From Campylobacterota bacterium (GTDB lineage Bacteria; Campylobacterota; Campylobacteria; Campylobacterales; Sulfurovaceae), in the NCBI GenBank assembly GCA_011372825.1, contig DSAK01000136.1, forward strand, positions 1 through 5,623: a stretch of 5,623 nt of DNA, read 5' to 3'. Numbering within the stretch: position 1 is the first letter of the stretch; every line of letters begins with the position of its first letter. Shown here in pieces: positions 1 to 5,623 of this stretch. Both the position numbers and the translations under genes were made by a program. The notes under the pieces were generated by a model. It was not told the DNA's origin. It saw only the letters and a program-made list of their open reading frames with translations, and ran no database searches.

Positions 1-8
1 GCATTATA

Positions 9-842
9 ATGCAACAATTAAAAACATATGCACTTTTGACGGGACTAACGCTACTATTTATATGGTTTGGTGGTCTTTTAGGTGGTCAAACTGGTATGGT
101 AGTGGCGTTTTTGTTCGCTGCTGGGATGAACTTCTATGCATATTTTTATAGCCACAAAAATATCTTAAAACACTACCAAGCAATACCTGTTGATAGGAAT
201 CATGCAACAGGACTCTATAGAATCGTAGAGAAACTAACCCAAAGAGCAAACTTGCCTATGCCACAAATCTACATAATTCCCGATAGCACTCCAAATGCAT
301 TTGCGACAGGTAGAAACTATGAAAATGCTGTCGTTGCAGTCACAGAGGGGCTACTTAATCTCATGGATGAAAATGAAGTAGAAGCAGTTGTTGCGCATGA
401 GCTTAGCCATATCAAACACTATGATATGCTTATTGGGACTATCGCTGCTACGATAGCTGGGGCGATTGCTATGCTAGCAAATTTTGGGATGATGTTTCGT
501 GGTGGCAATGAGAGGCCAAACCCTATCATTATGTTTGCGCTAATGTTTATCATGCCACTTGCAGCAAGCCTTATACAAATGACTATTAGTCGTAATCGTG
601 AGTTTTTGGCTGATGAAGGTGCTGCTAGAATGACGGGCAACCCTCAATGGCTACAAAGTGCATTGTCAAAACTTGAACACTATGCAAGACAAGGCTCTAT
701 GCAAAACGCCGATCCACAAACGGCTCATATGTTTATCATTAACCCATTTACTGGGAAAAATCTCTCTTTTAAACAACTTTTTAGTACCCATCCAACAACA
801 CAACAGAGGATTGCTAGACTAGAAGAGTTAAAAAAACTGTGA
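9..842 (+). CDS. htpX: HtpX-like membrane zinc metalloprotease (family M48)
   Basis: This is a predicted inner-membrane endopeptidase that degrades misfolded or damaged membrane proteins; that role is known for the HtpX family and is not shown here. The 277 residues are close to the usual 280-295. Two hydrophobic segments lie at about residues 7-25 and 28-47. The zinc motif HELSH is at 130-134, with H130 and H134 as ligands and E131 as the catalytic base. Two further hydrophobic stretches (about 141-160 and 172-194) precede NREFLAD, where E198 is the expected third ligand. The family motif STHP is at 259-262, followed by QQRIARLEEL. The start at position 9 fits the family N-terminus, but only eight bases lie upstream, they are open in frame and show no ribosome site, so the start is provisional. 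rnr begins 28 nt downstream on the same strand, suggesting co-transcription. Confidence 0.95.
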   Translation: MQQLKTYALLTGLTLLFIWFGGLLGGQTGMVVAFLFAAGMNFYAYFYSHKNILKHYQAIPVDRNHATGLYRIVEKLTQRANLPMPQIYIIPDSTPNAFATGRNYENAVVAVTEGLLNLMDENEVEAVVAHELSHIKHYDMLIGTIAATIAGAIAMLANFGMMFRGGNERPNPIIMFALMFIMPLAASLIQMTISRNREFLADEGAARMTGNPQWLQSALSKLEHYARQGSMQNADPQTAHMFIINPFTGKNLSFKQLFSTHPTTQQRIARLEELKKL

Positions 843-870
843 TTTATCCTCTACAAAAAGGTTTGCAAAT

Positions 871-2853
871 ATGGCACTCTCAGCGCTAGCGATACAACTC
901 ACCTCTGGATGTCTTCCTAGCGACTTAGAGCCTGAAGACCTTCACATCTTAAGCAAACTTGAGCAACTCAAAGCACTTGAAATTAACGATAAAGGGCTAA
1001 CTAGATTATCAAGTCTCTATCGCATTGGGACTCTGTATATGAGCAAAGATGGCAGAGGTTTTGTCCAAACAGAAATAAAAGAAGAAGGGGATTTGCTTAT
1101 AGAAGCAAACGACCTAAGAGGGGCAAAACATGGCGATATTGTAGTTGCAAAACGGATAATTGCTCGTCGTGGACGCCCAACTGGTAAGATTCTCTTTGTC
1201 GCCAAAAAAGCACACCTTTATATCCTTGCCTATACTAACAAAACAATCACAGGTGAATTTCAAATCATCGATATAAAAACTGGTGAACCAACTCAAGCTA
1301 TCATGAAAGGGGTTGATTTAAGTCTACTCAAACTAGGCACTGTTTTGCAAATTGATATTGACGATAATCAAGTCATAGAGATACTTGGCACCCTTGATGA
1401 CCCAAAGGTTGATGAGAAAATATCCCTTTTACTCTATAAGAGAAAAGATATCTTCCCAGAGCCTTGCATAAAGCAAGCAAAAAGTATCGAAACTTCTATA
1501 ACACCGCAAGACTATCCGGATAGAATCGATTTGACCCATCTTAATTTCTGCACCATAGACCCAGTGACAGCAAAAGATTTTGATGATGCGATATATTTTG
1601 ACAAGGACTCTTATGCCCTTTATGTTGCAGTTGCTGATGTGAGCCACTATGTCCCTTACTTCTCCCCTATAGACAAAGAGGCAAAAACTAGAGGATTTAC
1701 TACCTACCTCCCCCACAAAGCATTTCCGATGATCCCAAGAGAGCTTAGTGAAAATATATGCTCACTTAAGCCACGCGAAAATAGACTAGCTTTTGTCGCC
1801 AAAATTGTACTTGACAAGCAAACATTGCAACCGATAAAAGAAGAATTTTTTGAAGCAGTTATACACTCAAAATACCGTTTCAATTATGACCAAATAGATA
1901 CTCTCATCGCCACAAAAGGGGACAATGCTTCAGGAGTTGTCACAGAGCTTTGGGAGGATTTAGGAGTGCTATATACTATCACTACCAAACTCAGAACAAG
2001 TCGCCTTAAAAAAGGTTTTGACTTTAGAAGCGAAGAGATAAAACTCACTATCGATAGCAACCACTTACTTACAAAAACACAAGTAGAGACTGGTACTCCG
2101 TCACACTCTTTGATTGAGGAGTGTATGCTTCTAGCAAACCAAGCAGCAGCAAAAAGATTTACTGGTGAAAATGATAGTATTTTTCGTATACATGAGCCTC
2201 CGCAGCTTGCAAAAATTGAAGCACTTTTGAGTGAACTAGCTTCTATCGGGCTTTTTGTTGAGGAGTATGAAGACTCTCCATCACTTATCCGTGCCATCCA
2301 AACAGAAGCTAGCAAGCTAGGGATAGAATCTCAAGTTGATAGCATGGTTATAAAATCACTCAAACAAGCAACCTATAGTCCACTTAATGTTGGGCATTTT
2401 GGGCTAGGCTTCAAACACTATAGCCACTTCACCTCCCCTATCCGTCGCTATAGTGACTTGATTTTACATCGACTCATCAAGGCTCAAATAGCAAACGACA
2501 CGCAAGAAAATGAATACCTCTTAAGAAACATCCAGCCACTATGTGCAATGGTGAGTGAACTTGAGAGAGAGACAACTAAATGCGAATGGGATTTTAGAGA
2601 TAGAAAATTTGCAAGATGGGCAACAACTAAACAAGGAGAGTCGTTTGAAGCATTGGTTATAGAGACTGGAGAGAGTGCAAAAGCTATCCTTTTAGGAGAG
2701 ATACAAGGTGTATGCGTCAATGTGCGAGGTGAAGGGTTGATGCTCTTTGATACTATTGAGGTAATTATCAAAGAGGTCTCTATCGCGCATACTACTATCA
2801 TGGCAACTGCTACACAAAAACTAAAGGGGATAGATGTATCAAAAAGAGTTTGA
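871..2853 (+). CDS. rnr: Ribonuclease R (RNB-family 3'-5' exoribonuclease)
   Basis: RNase R is a processive, magnesium-dependent hydrolytic 3'-5' exoribonuclease that degrades structured RNA in the cytoplasm. Cold-shock-like OB regions fall at about residues 50-110 (YRIGTLYMSKDGRGFV) and 115-175. The RNB catalytic domain covers about 217-540. It has the acidic cluster TIDPVTAKDFDDA with D230, D236, D238 and D239, matching the four metal-binding aspartates of RNase II/R, and the signature HFTSPIRRYSDL at 519-530, where R526 is the conserved catalytic arginine. The C-terminus (about 585-648) sits where an S1 domain belongs but is divergent. At 660 residues it is much shorter than the 813-residue E. 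coli enzyme: there is no N-terminal helix-turn-helix extension and no lysine-rich tail, as I recall for Campylobacterota. The start is supported by AAAAGG at 856-861. The 3' end overlaps holA by 20 nt. Confidence 0.96.
   Translation: MALSALAIQLTSGCLPSDLEPEDLHILSKLEQLKALEINDKGLTRLSSLYRIGTLYMSKDGRGFVQTEIKEEGDLLIEANDLRGAKHGDIVVAKRIIARRGRPTGKILFVAKKAHLYILAYTNKTITGEFQIIDIKTGEPTQAIMKGVDLSLLKLGTVLQIDIDDNQVIEILGTLDDPKVDEKISLLLYKRKDIFPEPCIKQAKSIETSITPQDYPDRIDLTHLNFCTIDPVTAKDFDDAIYFDKDSYALYVAVADVSHYVPYFSPIDKEAKTRGFTTYLPHKAFPMIPRELSENICSLKPRENRLAFVAKIVLDKQTLQPIKEEFFEAVIHSKYRFNYDQIDTLIATKGDNASGVVTELWEDLGVLYTITTKLRTSRLKKGFDFRSEEIKLTIDSNHLLTKTQVETGTPSHSLIEECMLLANQAAAKRFTGENDSIFRIHEPPQLAKIEALLSELASIGLFVEEYEDSPSLIRAIQTEASKLGIESQVDSMVIKSLKQATYSPLNVGHFGLGFKHYSHFTSPIRRYSDLILHRLIKAQIANDTQENEYLLRNIQPLCAMVSELERETTKCEWDFRDRKFARWATTKQGESFEALVIETGESAKAILLGEIQGVCVNVRGEGLMLFDTIEVIIKEVSIAHTTIMATATQKLKGIDVSKRV
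2823..2830 (+). promoter_or_regulatory. Ribosome binding site of holA inside the 3' end of rnr
   Basis: The purine run AAAGGGGA lies three bases before the holA ATG at 2834 and is itself within rnr coding sequence. It fixes the holA start, and because the two frames overlap by 20 nt it implies that ribosomes finishing rnr pass over the holA start. The spacing from the run to the start codon is rather short. Translational coupling is an inference. Confidence 0.6.
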
Positions 2854-3811
2854 GGCAATCTTGCAAACCAATCTCCCAAAAGCTCTCCTTTTGTATGGAG
2901 AAAACGATTTTGCAATAGATGAAATCATCAATATCTACATAGATAGGCTTGATGTCTCCCAAAGTGTAGCAAAGTTTTATTTTGAAGAGTGGAATTTTGA
3001 ACAAGCCAAATCCCACCTTACCCAAAATTCTCTTTTTGGTGGGGTGAATCTAGTGCTAATCAAACACTCAAAAACGCTTCCAAAAAAAGAGATAGAAGCC
3101 CTTATTGGTATGACAAAAACAAGCCAAAACAACTATCTTTTATACGCTCACTATGGCACCCCTAAAGAGGTGAAACCACTACTAACACTCTTTGGGAATA
3201 AAAGCGATGCGGTCAATGTCCGTTTTTTTGAACCAAATCAAAAAGAAGCTATTCAAACAATAACTAAAGAGGCACTAAAACTCTCCCTTGATATAGATAA
3301 CTATGCTGTAGGAAGGCTAGCACTTTTACTAGAAAACAATCTCTCACTTTGTAAAAATGAACTTCAAAAACTCACTATCTTAGATAGACCAATTACCGCT
3401 GAGGATATAGATACTTTAGTCTATTCGACTGCCCCTCTTAGGATTGAGAAACTTTTAACCGATGTCTTTCAAAAAAAACCAATCATCCCCACTATAACCA
3501 CACTTTTAGCTTTGGGTGAAGATGAAAATGACTTATTAAGGGCAACCCAAACATTTGCTAATCAGATTTTTCTCTTTCAAGCTTACATCAAGCTCCATGG
3601 GCACCTTGATATATCTGCAATACTCGGGTATCGTCCACCAAAACATATCGAAGAGCAAAAAGCCTCTCTAGCAAACAAGATAAAAACACCTGCATTACTA
3701 AAGATATTGGAGTATCTTCTCTATAGTGAACTCGCAATTAAAAAAGCTCCAAATACACAAAAAGAGGCTTTACTCTACACGATGTTTGTCACTATCCAAT
3801 CATATCTTTAA
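2834..3811 (+). CDS. holA: DNA polymerase III delta subunit (clamp-loader wrench)
   Basis: The delta subunit opens the beta sliding clamp within the clamp-loader complex so the clamp can be placed on primed DNA. The 325 residues fit the family length (about 320-345). The N-terminus LPKALLLYGENDFAIDE (14-30) is the degenerate AAA+ fold start typical of HolA, with no functional Walker A motif, as expected since delta does not bind ATP. NSLFGGVNLVLIK (65-77) aligns with the family motif, and L67-F68 correspond to the Leu-Phe pair with which E. coli delta contacts beta. LCKNELQKL (172-180) is the usual family block before the collar. The C-terminal half is helical and contains LLYSELAIKK (295-304), a recognisable HolA segment. 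The gene overlaps rnr by 20 nt and precedes the rpsF promoter region. Overall sequence divergence is normal for this family. Confidence 0.9.
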   Translation: MYQKEFEAILQTNLPKALLLYGENDFAIDEIINIYIDRLDVSQSVAKFYFEEWNFEQAKSHLTQNSLFGGVNLVLIKHSKTLPKKEIEALIGMTKTSQNNYLLYAHYGTPKEVKPLLTLFGNKSDAVNVRFFEPNQKEAIQTITKEALKLSLDIDNYAVGRLALLLENNLSLCKNELQKLTILDRPITAEDIDTLVYSTAPLRIEKLLTDVFQKKPIIPTITTLLALGEDENDLLRATQTFANQIFLFQAYIKLHGHLDISAILGYRPPKHIEEQKASLANKIKTPALLKILEYLLYSELAIKKAPNTQKEALLYTMFVTIQSYL

Positions 3812-3835
3812 GCTATTTTAGATATAATATCTGCT
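3811..3835 (+). promoter_or_regulatory. Probable housekeeping-sigma promoter for rpsF-ssb-rpsR
   Basis: A perfect TATAAT hexamer lies at 3823-3828, just past the holA stop, preceded by a T-rich segment (CTATTTTAGA). There is no TTGACA-like -35 box at the usual distance, which is normal for sigma-70 promoters in Campylobacterota. Transcription would start near 3834-3836 and give a leader of about 60 nt before the rpsF ATG. This indicates that the ribosomal cluster has its own start in addition to any read-through from rnr-holA. The start point has not been measured. Confidence 0.65.
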
Positions 3836-3846
3836 TAAAAATTCTT

Positions 3847-3876
3847 GCTCAAAGTGCTTCAAATAGCACGATGGGC
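3847..3876 (+). promoter_or_regulatory. rpsF leader hairpin, candidate S6:S18 autoregulatory element
   Basis: A perfect 5-bp stem, GTGCT at 3854-3858 with AGCAC at 3865-3869, closes a six-base loop. An outer stem GCTC (3847-3850) with GGGC (3873-3876), including one G-U pair, is separated from it by an AAA/GAT internal loop. The structure lies in the leader predicted from the TATAAT box and ends about nine bases before the AAAGGA ribosome site at 3885-3890. In many bacteria the S6:S18 complex binds a hairpin in the rpsF leader to repress its own synthesis, and the position fits that element. I could not confirm the conserved CCG-containing bulge: the nearest sequence here is CACGATG. The structure is seen; the function is inferred. 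Confidence 0.45.
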
Positions 3877-3895
3877 TACAAACCAAAGGAAATAA

Positions 3896-4249
3896 ATGAA
3901 TTGTTACGAAACATTGTTTGTTGTAAAACCAACACTCACCGAAGAAGAAATCACTTCACAAATTCAAAAAGTCAAAGATGCTCTAGCTAAAGAAAATGGA
4001 ACTTTGCTAGCAACAAATGACATGGGGATGAGAAAACTTGCTTATCCAGTAGACAAGCACCTAAGAGGCTACTACACAGTTTTTTACTACCAAGTAGATG
4101 GTGCAAGTATCGCAGAAATCGAGAGAAATCTAAAAGTTAATGAAAATATTATCAAATTCCTCACTATTAAATACAGTAAAAAACACGAGGTAAAACAATT
4201 TGATAGTTTGGTAGAAAAAGCAAACAAAACAGTTGCCACAGAGGCTTAA
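3896..4249 (+). CDS. rpsF: 30S ribosomal protein S6
   Basis: S6 is a platform protein of the small ribosomal subunit that binds 16S rRNA as a heterodimer with S18, which is encoded two genes downstream. The 117 residues fit the bacterial range. The N-terminal strand YETLFVVKPTLTEEE (4-18) is characteristic. RKLAYPVDKHLRGYY (46-60) is the most conserved S6 block, and IERNLKVNENIIKFLTIK (75-92) is the last helix-strand pair. A charged, alanine-rich tail follows, with no long acidic or glutamate-rich extension. The start is supported by AAAGGA at 3885-3890, five bases before the ATG. ssb starts 27 nt after the stop. Expression is probably set by the upstream TATAAT promoter and the leader hairpin. 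Confidence 0.97.
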   Translation: MNCYETLFVVKPTLTEEEITSQIQKVKDALAKENGTLLATNDMGMRKLAYPVDKHLRGYYTVFYYQVDGASIAEIERNLKVNENIIKFLTIKYSKKHEVKQFDSLVEKANKTVATEA

Positions 4250-4276
4250 ATCTAAGCATCCAACAAAGGAACTAAC

Positions 4277-4720
4277 ATGTTCAACAAAGTAATACTAGCA
4301 GGTAACCTTGCAAGAGATATCGAAGTGCGATACAGTGGGCAAACTGCCATAGGCAATACTGCTATCGCTACAAACCGTAAATACAAAACATCAACGGGCG
4401 AGCTAAAAGAAGAGGTAATGTTTATCGACATCACTTTTTGGGGCAGAACTGCTGAAGTAGCTCATCAGTATCTCAAAAAAGGGTCGCAAGTATTGATTGA
4501 AGGGCGATTAGTTTTGGATAGTTGGACCGATAAAGAGGGGCAAAAAAGAAGCAAACATTCAATATCAGTTGAAACATTGCAAATGTTAGGGGGGAGAGAG
4601 GCAAATGCAAATAGCTACAACCAACCAGCACAACAACAACCAGCACAACAACAAGCCCCACAACAACAGTCGCACCAAGTGCCAGAGATAGACATCAATG
4701 ATGATGAGATACCATTTTAG
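4277..4720 (+). CDS. ssb: Single-stranded DNA-binding protein
   Basis: SSB coats single-stranded DNA during replication, repair and recombination and recruits partner enzymes through its C-terminal tip. The 147 residues divide into an OB fold (about 1-105), a glutamine-rich linker (116-134) and an acidic tip DINDDEIPF (139-147) ending in the canonical Ile-Pro-Phe. The fold begins MFNKVILAGNLARDIEVRY, and contains FIDITFWGRTAE (49-60) and GSQVLIEGRL (69-78); W55 and W83 are the likely base-stacking tryptophans. The start is set by AAAGGA at 4265-4270, six bases before the ATG. The linker contains an in-frame 15-bp tandem repeat. Being sandwiched between rpsF and rpsR is the common bacterial arrangement. 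A phage or plasmid SSB is unlikely given this context. Confidence 0.97.
   Translation: MFNKVILAGNLARDIEVRYSGQTAIGNTAIATNRKYKTSTGELKEEVMFIDITFWGRTAEVAHQYLKKGSQVLIEGRLVLDSWTDKEGQKRSKHSISVETLQMLGGREANANSYNQPAQQQPAQQQAPQQQSHQVPEIDINDDEIPF
4625..4669 (+). repeat. 15-bp tandem repeat in the ssb linker
   Basis: The unit CCAGCACAACAACAA occurs twice in exact succession (4625-4639 and 4640-4654), followed by a degenerate third copy (4655-4669). In protein these read PAQQQ, PAQQQ and APQQQ (residues 117-131). The unit length is a multiple of three, so gain or loss of a copy would keep the frame and change only the length of the disordered linker. Confidence 0.9.
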
Positions 4721-4724
4721 GAGA
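4719..4724 (+). promoter_or_regulatory. Ribosome binding site of rpsR overlapping the ssb stop codon
   Basis: AGGAGA shares its first two bases with the TAG stop of ssb and lies four bases before the rpsR ATG at 4729. It is the strongest Shine-Dalgarno match in the cluster. The arrangement suggests that termination of ssb and initiation of rpsR are linked, which is an inference. Confidence 0.75.
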
Positions 4725-4728
4725 AAAA

Positions 4729-4992
4729 ATGACAAGAGAAAGAAAATATAAAAAAAGACATTGCAAATATTGTGAATCAAAAGTTGATTTTATCGACTAT
4801 AAAGATATAAATGCATTGAAATTTTCGCTTAGTGAAAGATTCAAAATCATGCCGCGAAGACTTACAGGTAACTGCAAAAAACATCAAGAACTTGTAGCAA
4901 CAGCTATCAAAAGAGCTAGACAAGCAGCGCTCATTCCATATATAGTAGACAGAAAGAATGTTGTTGAATCACCGTTTGACAGCATAAAATAA
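4729..4992 (+). CDS. rpsR: 30S ribosomal protein S18, zinc-binding (C+) type
   Basis: S18 binds S6 and 16S rRNA on the platform of the small subunit. The 87 residues are a little longer than the 75 of E. coli. The conserved segment FIDYKDINALKFSLSERFKI (21-40) and the basic block MPRRLTG (41-47) identify the family, and IKRARQAALIPY (60-71) is the usual C-terminal helix. A complete metal-binding set is visible: C12-x-x-C15 in the N-terminus and C49-x-x-H52 after the basic block. That makes this the zinc-ribbon form, while many bacteria carry a form without these residues. The start lies four bases after a strong ribosome site and eight bases after the ssb stop. It is the last gene of the cluster, and a stable hairpin follows immediately. 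Confidence 0.97.
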   Translation: MTRERKYKKRHCKYCESKVDFIDYKDINALKFSLSERFKIMPRRLTGNCKKHQELVATAIKRARQAALIPYIVDRKNVVESPFDSIK

Positions 4993-4994
4993 TT

Positions 4995-5025
4995 TTTGCC
5001 AACCCAATCTTCATTGGGTGGCAAA
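4995..5025 (+). terminator. Strong hairpin after rpsR, terminator-like but without a U tract
   Basis: TTTGCC (4995-5000) pairs with GGCAAA (5020-5025), and ACCCAAT (5002-5008) with ATTGGGT (5013-5019). This gives a 13-bp stem with one bulged A (5001) and a CTTC tetraloop. It begins two bases past the rpsR stop. The sequence after it (CTCTTCAAGC) is not a U tract, and on the - strand there is no immediate U tract either. It may therefore be a weak or factor-assisted terminator, or a 3'-end-protecting structure left after trimming. The stem is certain; the function is inferred. Confidence 0.55.
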
Positions 5026-5102
5026 CTCTTCAAGCTTAAAATCCTACAAAACATAAATATCCTTTTATATAGATACATTAAATCTTCAATGCAAAACTCT
5101 TT

Positions 5103-5132
5103 GGTGACAATCTAAAATAGTCATCTTTTATT
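5103..5132 (+). terminator. Candidate Rho-independent terminator of the rpsF-ssb-rpsR transcript
   Basis: GGTGAC (5103-5108) pairs with GTCATC (5120-5125), including one G-U pair, around an 11-base loop. TTTTATT follows directly at 5126-5132. The order stem then T-run is correct for the + strand. The stem is short and the loop large, so it would be a weak terminator about 110 bp downstream of rpsR, possibly a backup to the hairpin at 4995-5025. Confidence 0.35.
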
Positions 5133-5333
5133 ACTTCTTGAAGCATTCATCATAACAACTTGCTCTATCAATCTGCAAACATAAAACAACACACAAACAA
5201 AACGACTTATGATTATTTGTGTTTTTGTACTACCTTTATAAAAAAGATAGTCAAAAAAGAGGTAAATACTCACTATGGATGGCTTGTTTTCGATTTTATC
5301 GAGATTGTAAATGATTAAAATAAAATTGACAAA

Positions 5334-5623
5334 CTATTTAGCAAGAGCTAAACGAATCTTGTCATATAGAGACAATATATCCCCTTTTTTTGCATAAAAA
5401 CTATGTGTATTGGCTATCAAGTGTGCCGATGATTCCATAATGTCCTCAGCTACTTTAAGTCCATTTTCCCTCATTGTAGCACCCGTCTCTACGATATCTA
5501 CGATAGCATCAGCAAGTCCAACTAGTGGTGCTAACTCTATTGAGCCATAAAGCTTAATCACCTCTACACCTACTGCTTTTTTTGCAAAATAGTTTTTTGT
5601 GATATTGACCATCTTTGTCGCTA
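5334..5623 (-). CDS. hisG: ATP phosphoribosyltransferase, short form, C-terminal part (partial)
   Basis: HisG joins ATP and PRPP in the first step of histidine biosynthesis. Only the C-terminal 95 or so codons are here: the frame stays open to the window edge, and the residues ATK before Met at 5612 match the family block ATKxVNITKxYF, so that Met is internal and not the start. SIELAPLVGLADAIVDIV then ETGATM fits the HisG signature, including the PRPP-binding loop D-I-V-E-T-G-A-T encoded at 5475-5498. The protein ends about 40 residues after this loop, with no room for the roughly 75-residue C-terminal regulatory (ACT-like) domain. It is therefore the short form, which normally works in a hetero-octamer with HisZ that supplies histidine feedback control. 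hisZ is not in the window. The gene is convergent with rpsR and not part of its operon. Confidence 0.95.
   Translation of the reverse strand, partial: ATKMVNITKNYFAKKAVGVEVIKLYGSIELAPLVGLADAIVDIVETGATMRENGLKVAEDIMESSAHLIANTHSFYAKKGDILSLYDKIRLALAK

Larger units (their letters stand above)
4993..5333. other. Convergent intergenic region, no gene recognised
   Basis: About 340 bp separate the rpsR stop from the hisG stop on the other strand. The DNA is very AT-rich and broken by stops in all frames, and I see no credible gene. It contains a strong hairpin at 4995-5025, a terminator-like hairpin at 5103-5132, a weak inverted repeat (ACACAAA at 5191-5197 with TTTGTGT at 5216-5222, followed by TTTTG) and a short palindrome TCGATTTTATCGA at 5290-5302. 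Read on the - strand there are two T6 runs after hisG (near 5241-5261), but no strong stem precedes them. TATAAA-like words occur (near 5236), which is weak evidence in DNA this AT-rich. A small RNA cannot be excluded. Confidence 0.6.

Noticed and set aside
871..909. Lipoprotein-like N-terminus of RNase R (hydrophobic residues ending TSGC at Cys13)
   Set aside because: There is no positively charged n-region, the position three before the cysteine is Thr and not Leu or a similar residue, the hydrophobic run is too short, and the protein is a cytoplasmic nuclease.
1884..2315. 143-codon open frame on the - strand inside rnr
   Set aside because: It is fully antisense to the conserved RNB domain of RNase R, and the serine-rich translation is typical of a shadow of a real gene.
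2484..2915. 143-codon open frame on the - strand across rnr and holA
   Set aside because: It is antisense to two well-supported genes, has no family resemblance and has no independent ribosome site that I can see.
4884..5078. 64-codon open frame on the - strand, with an AAGGA near an internal ATG
   Set aside because: Roughly half of it lies antisense to rpsR, the product resembles nothing I recognise, and it crosses the hairpin after rpsR. It is most likely a shadow frame.
5191..5227. Inverted repeat ACACAAA/TTTGTGT followed by a T-run, considered as a terminator
   Set aside because: It has only 7 bp, mostly A-T pairs, around an 18-base loop, so it is too weak to list as a separate feature in such AT-rich DNA. 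It is noted under the intergenic region.
5275..5310. 11-codon mini-ORF on + (MDGLFSILSRL) preceded by GAGG
   Set aside because: It is very short, the ribosome-site spacing is long (about 12 bases), it points toward the 3' end of hisG, and no downstream + gene exists for it to lead.

Overview
The window is a compact, AT-rich bacterial chromosomal segment that looks like a member of the Campylobacterota (Epsilonproteobacteria), probably a free-living Sulfurimonas- or Sulfurovum-like lineage. The basis is the gene order rnr-holA-rpsF-ssb-rpsR, which I recall from Helicobacter pylori, the short RNase R typical of that phylum, and an extended AT-rich -10 promoter without a clear -35 box. The genus call is an inference. 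A histidine gene next door argues against H. pylori itself, which lacks that pathway.

Layout. Positions 9-842 (+) carry htpX, a membrane zinc protease of family M48. After a 28-nt gap comes rnr (871-2853, +), encoding the 3'-5' exoribonuclease RNase R. It overlaps by 20 nt with holA (2834-3811, +), the delta subunit of the DNA polymerase III clamp loader. An 84-nt gap follows, holding a consensus TATAAT box and a leader hairpin, and then the ribosomal/replication cluster rpsF (3896-4249), ssb (4277-4720) and rpsR (4729-4992), all on + and closely spaced. A strong hairpin sits directly after rpsR. A non-coding stretch of about 340 bp separates this cluster from the convergent C-terminal part of hisG (5334-5623, - strand, running off the window), which encodes ATP phosphoribosyltransferase.

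How the genes work together. The six + genes are mostly information-processing genes: RNA decay, clamp loading, ssDNA binding and two 30S proteins. They may be read partly as one long transcript. The rpsF-ssb-rpsR part also appears to have its own promoter, and its leader hairpin could be the target of S6:S18 autoregulation. S6 and S18 form a heterodimer on the 30S platform. SSB and the delta subunit both act at the replication fork. hisG belongs to a separate, convergent unit.

No mobile element, CRISPR array, tRNA or rRNA was seen, and nothing here amounts to an undescribed system. The items most worth a second look are the rpsF leader hairpin, the short (HisZ-dependent type) HisG C-terminus, the structured convergent intergenic region and the divergent C-terminus of RNase R.
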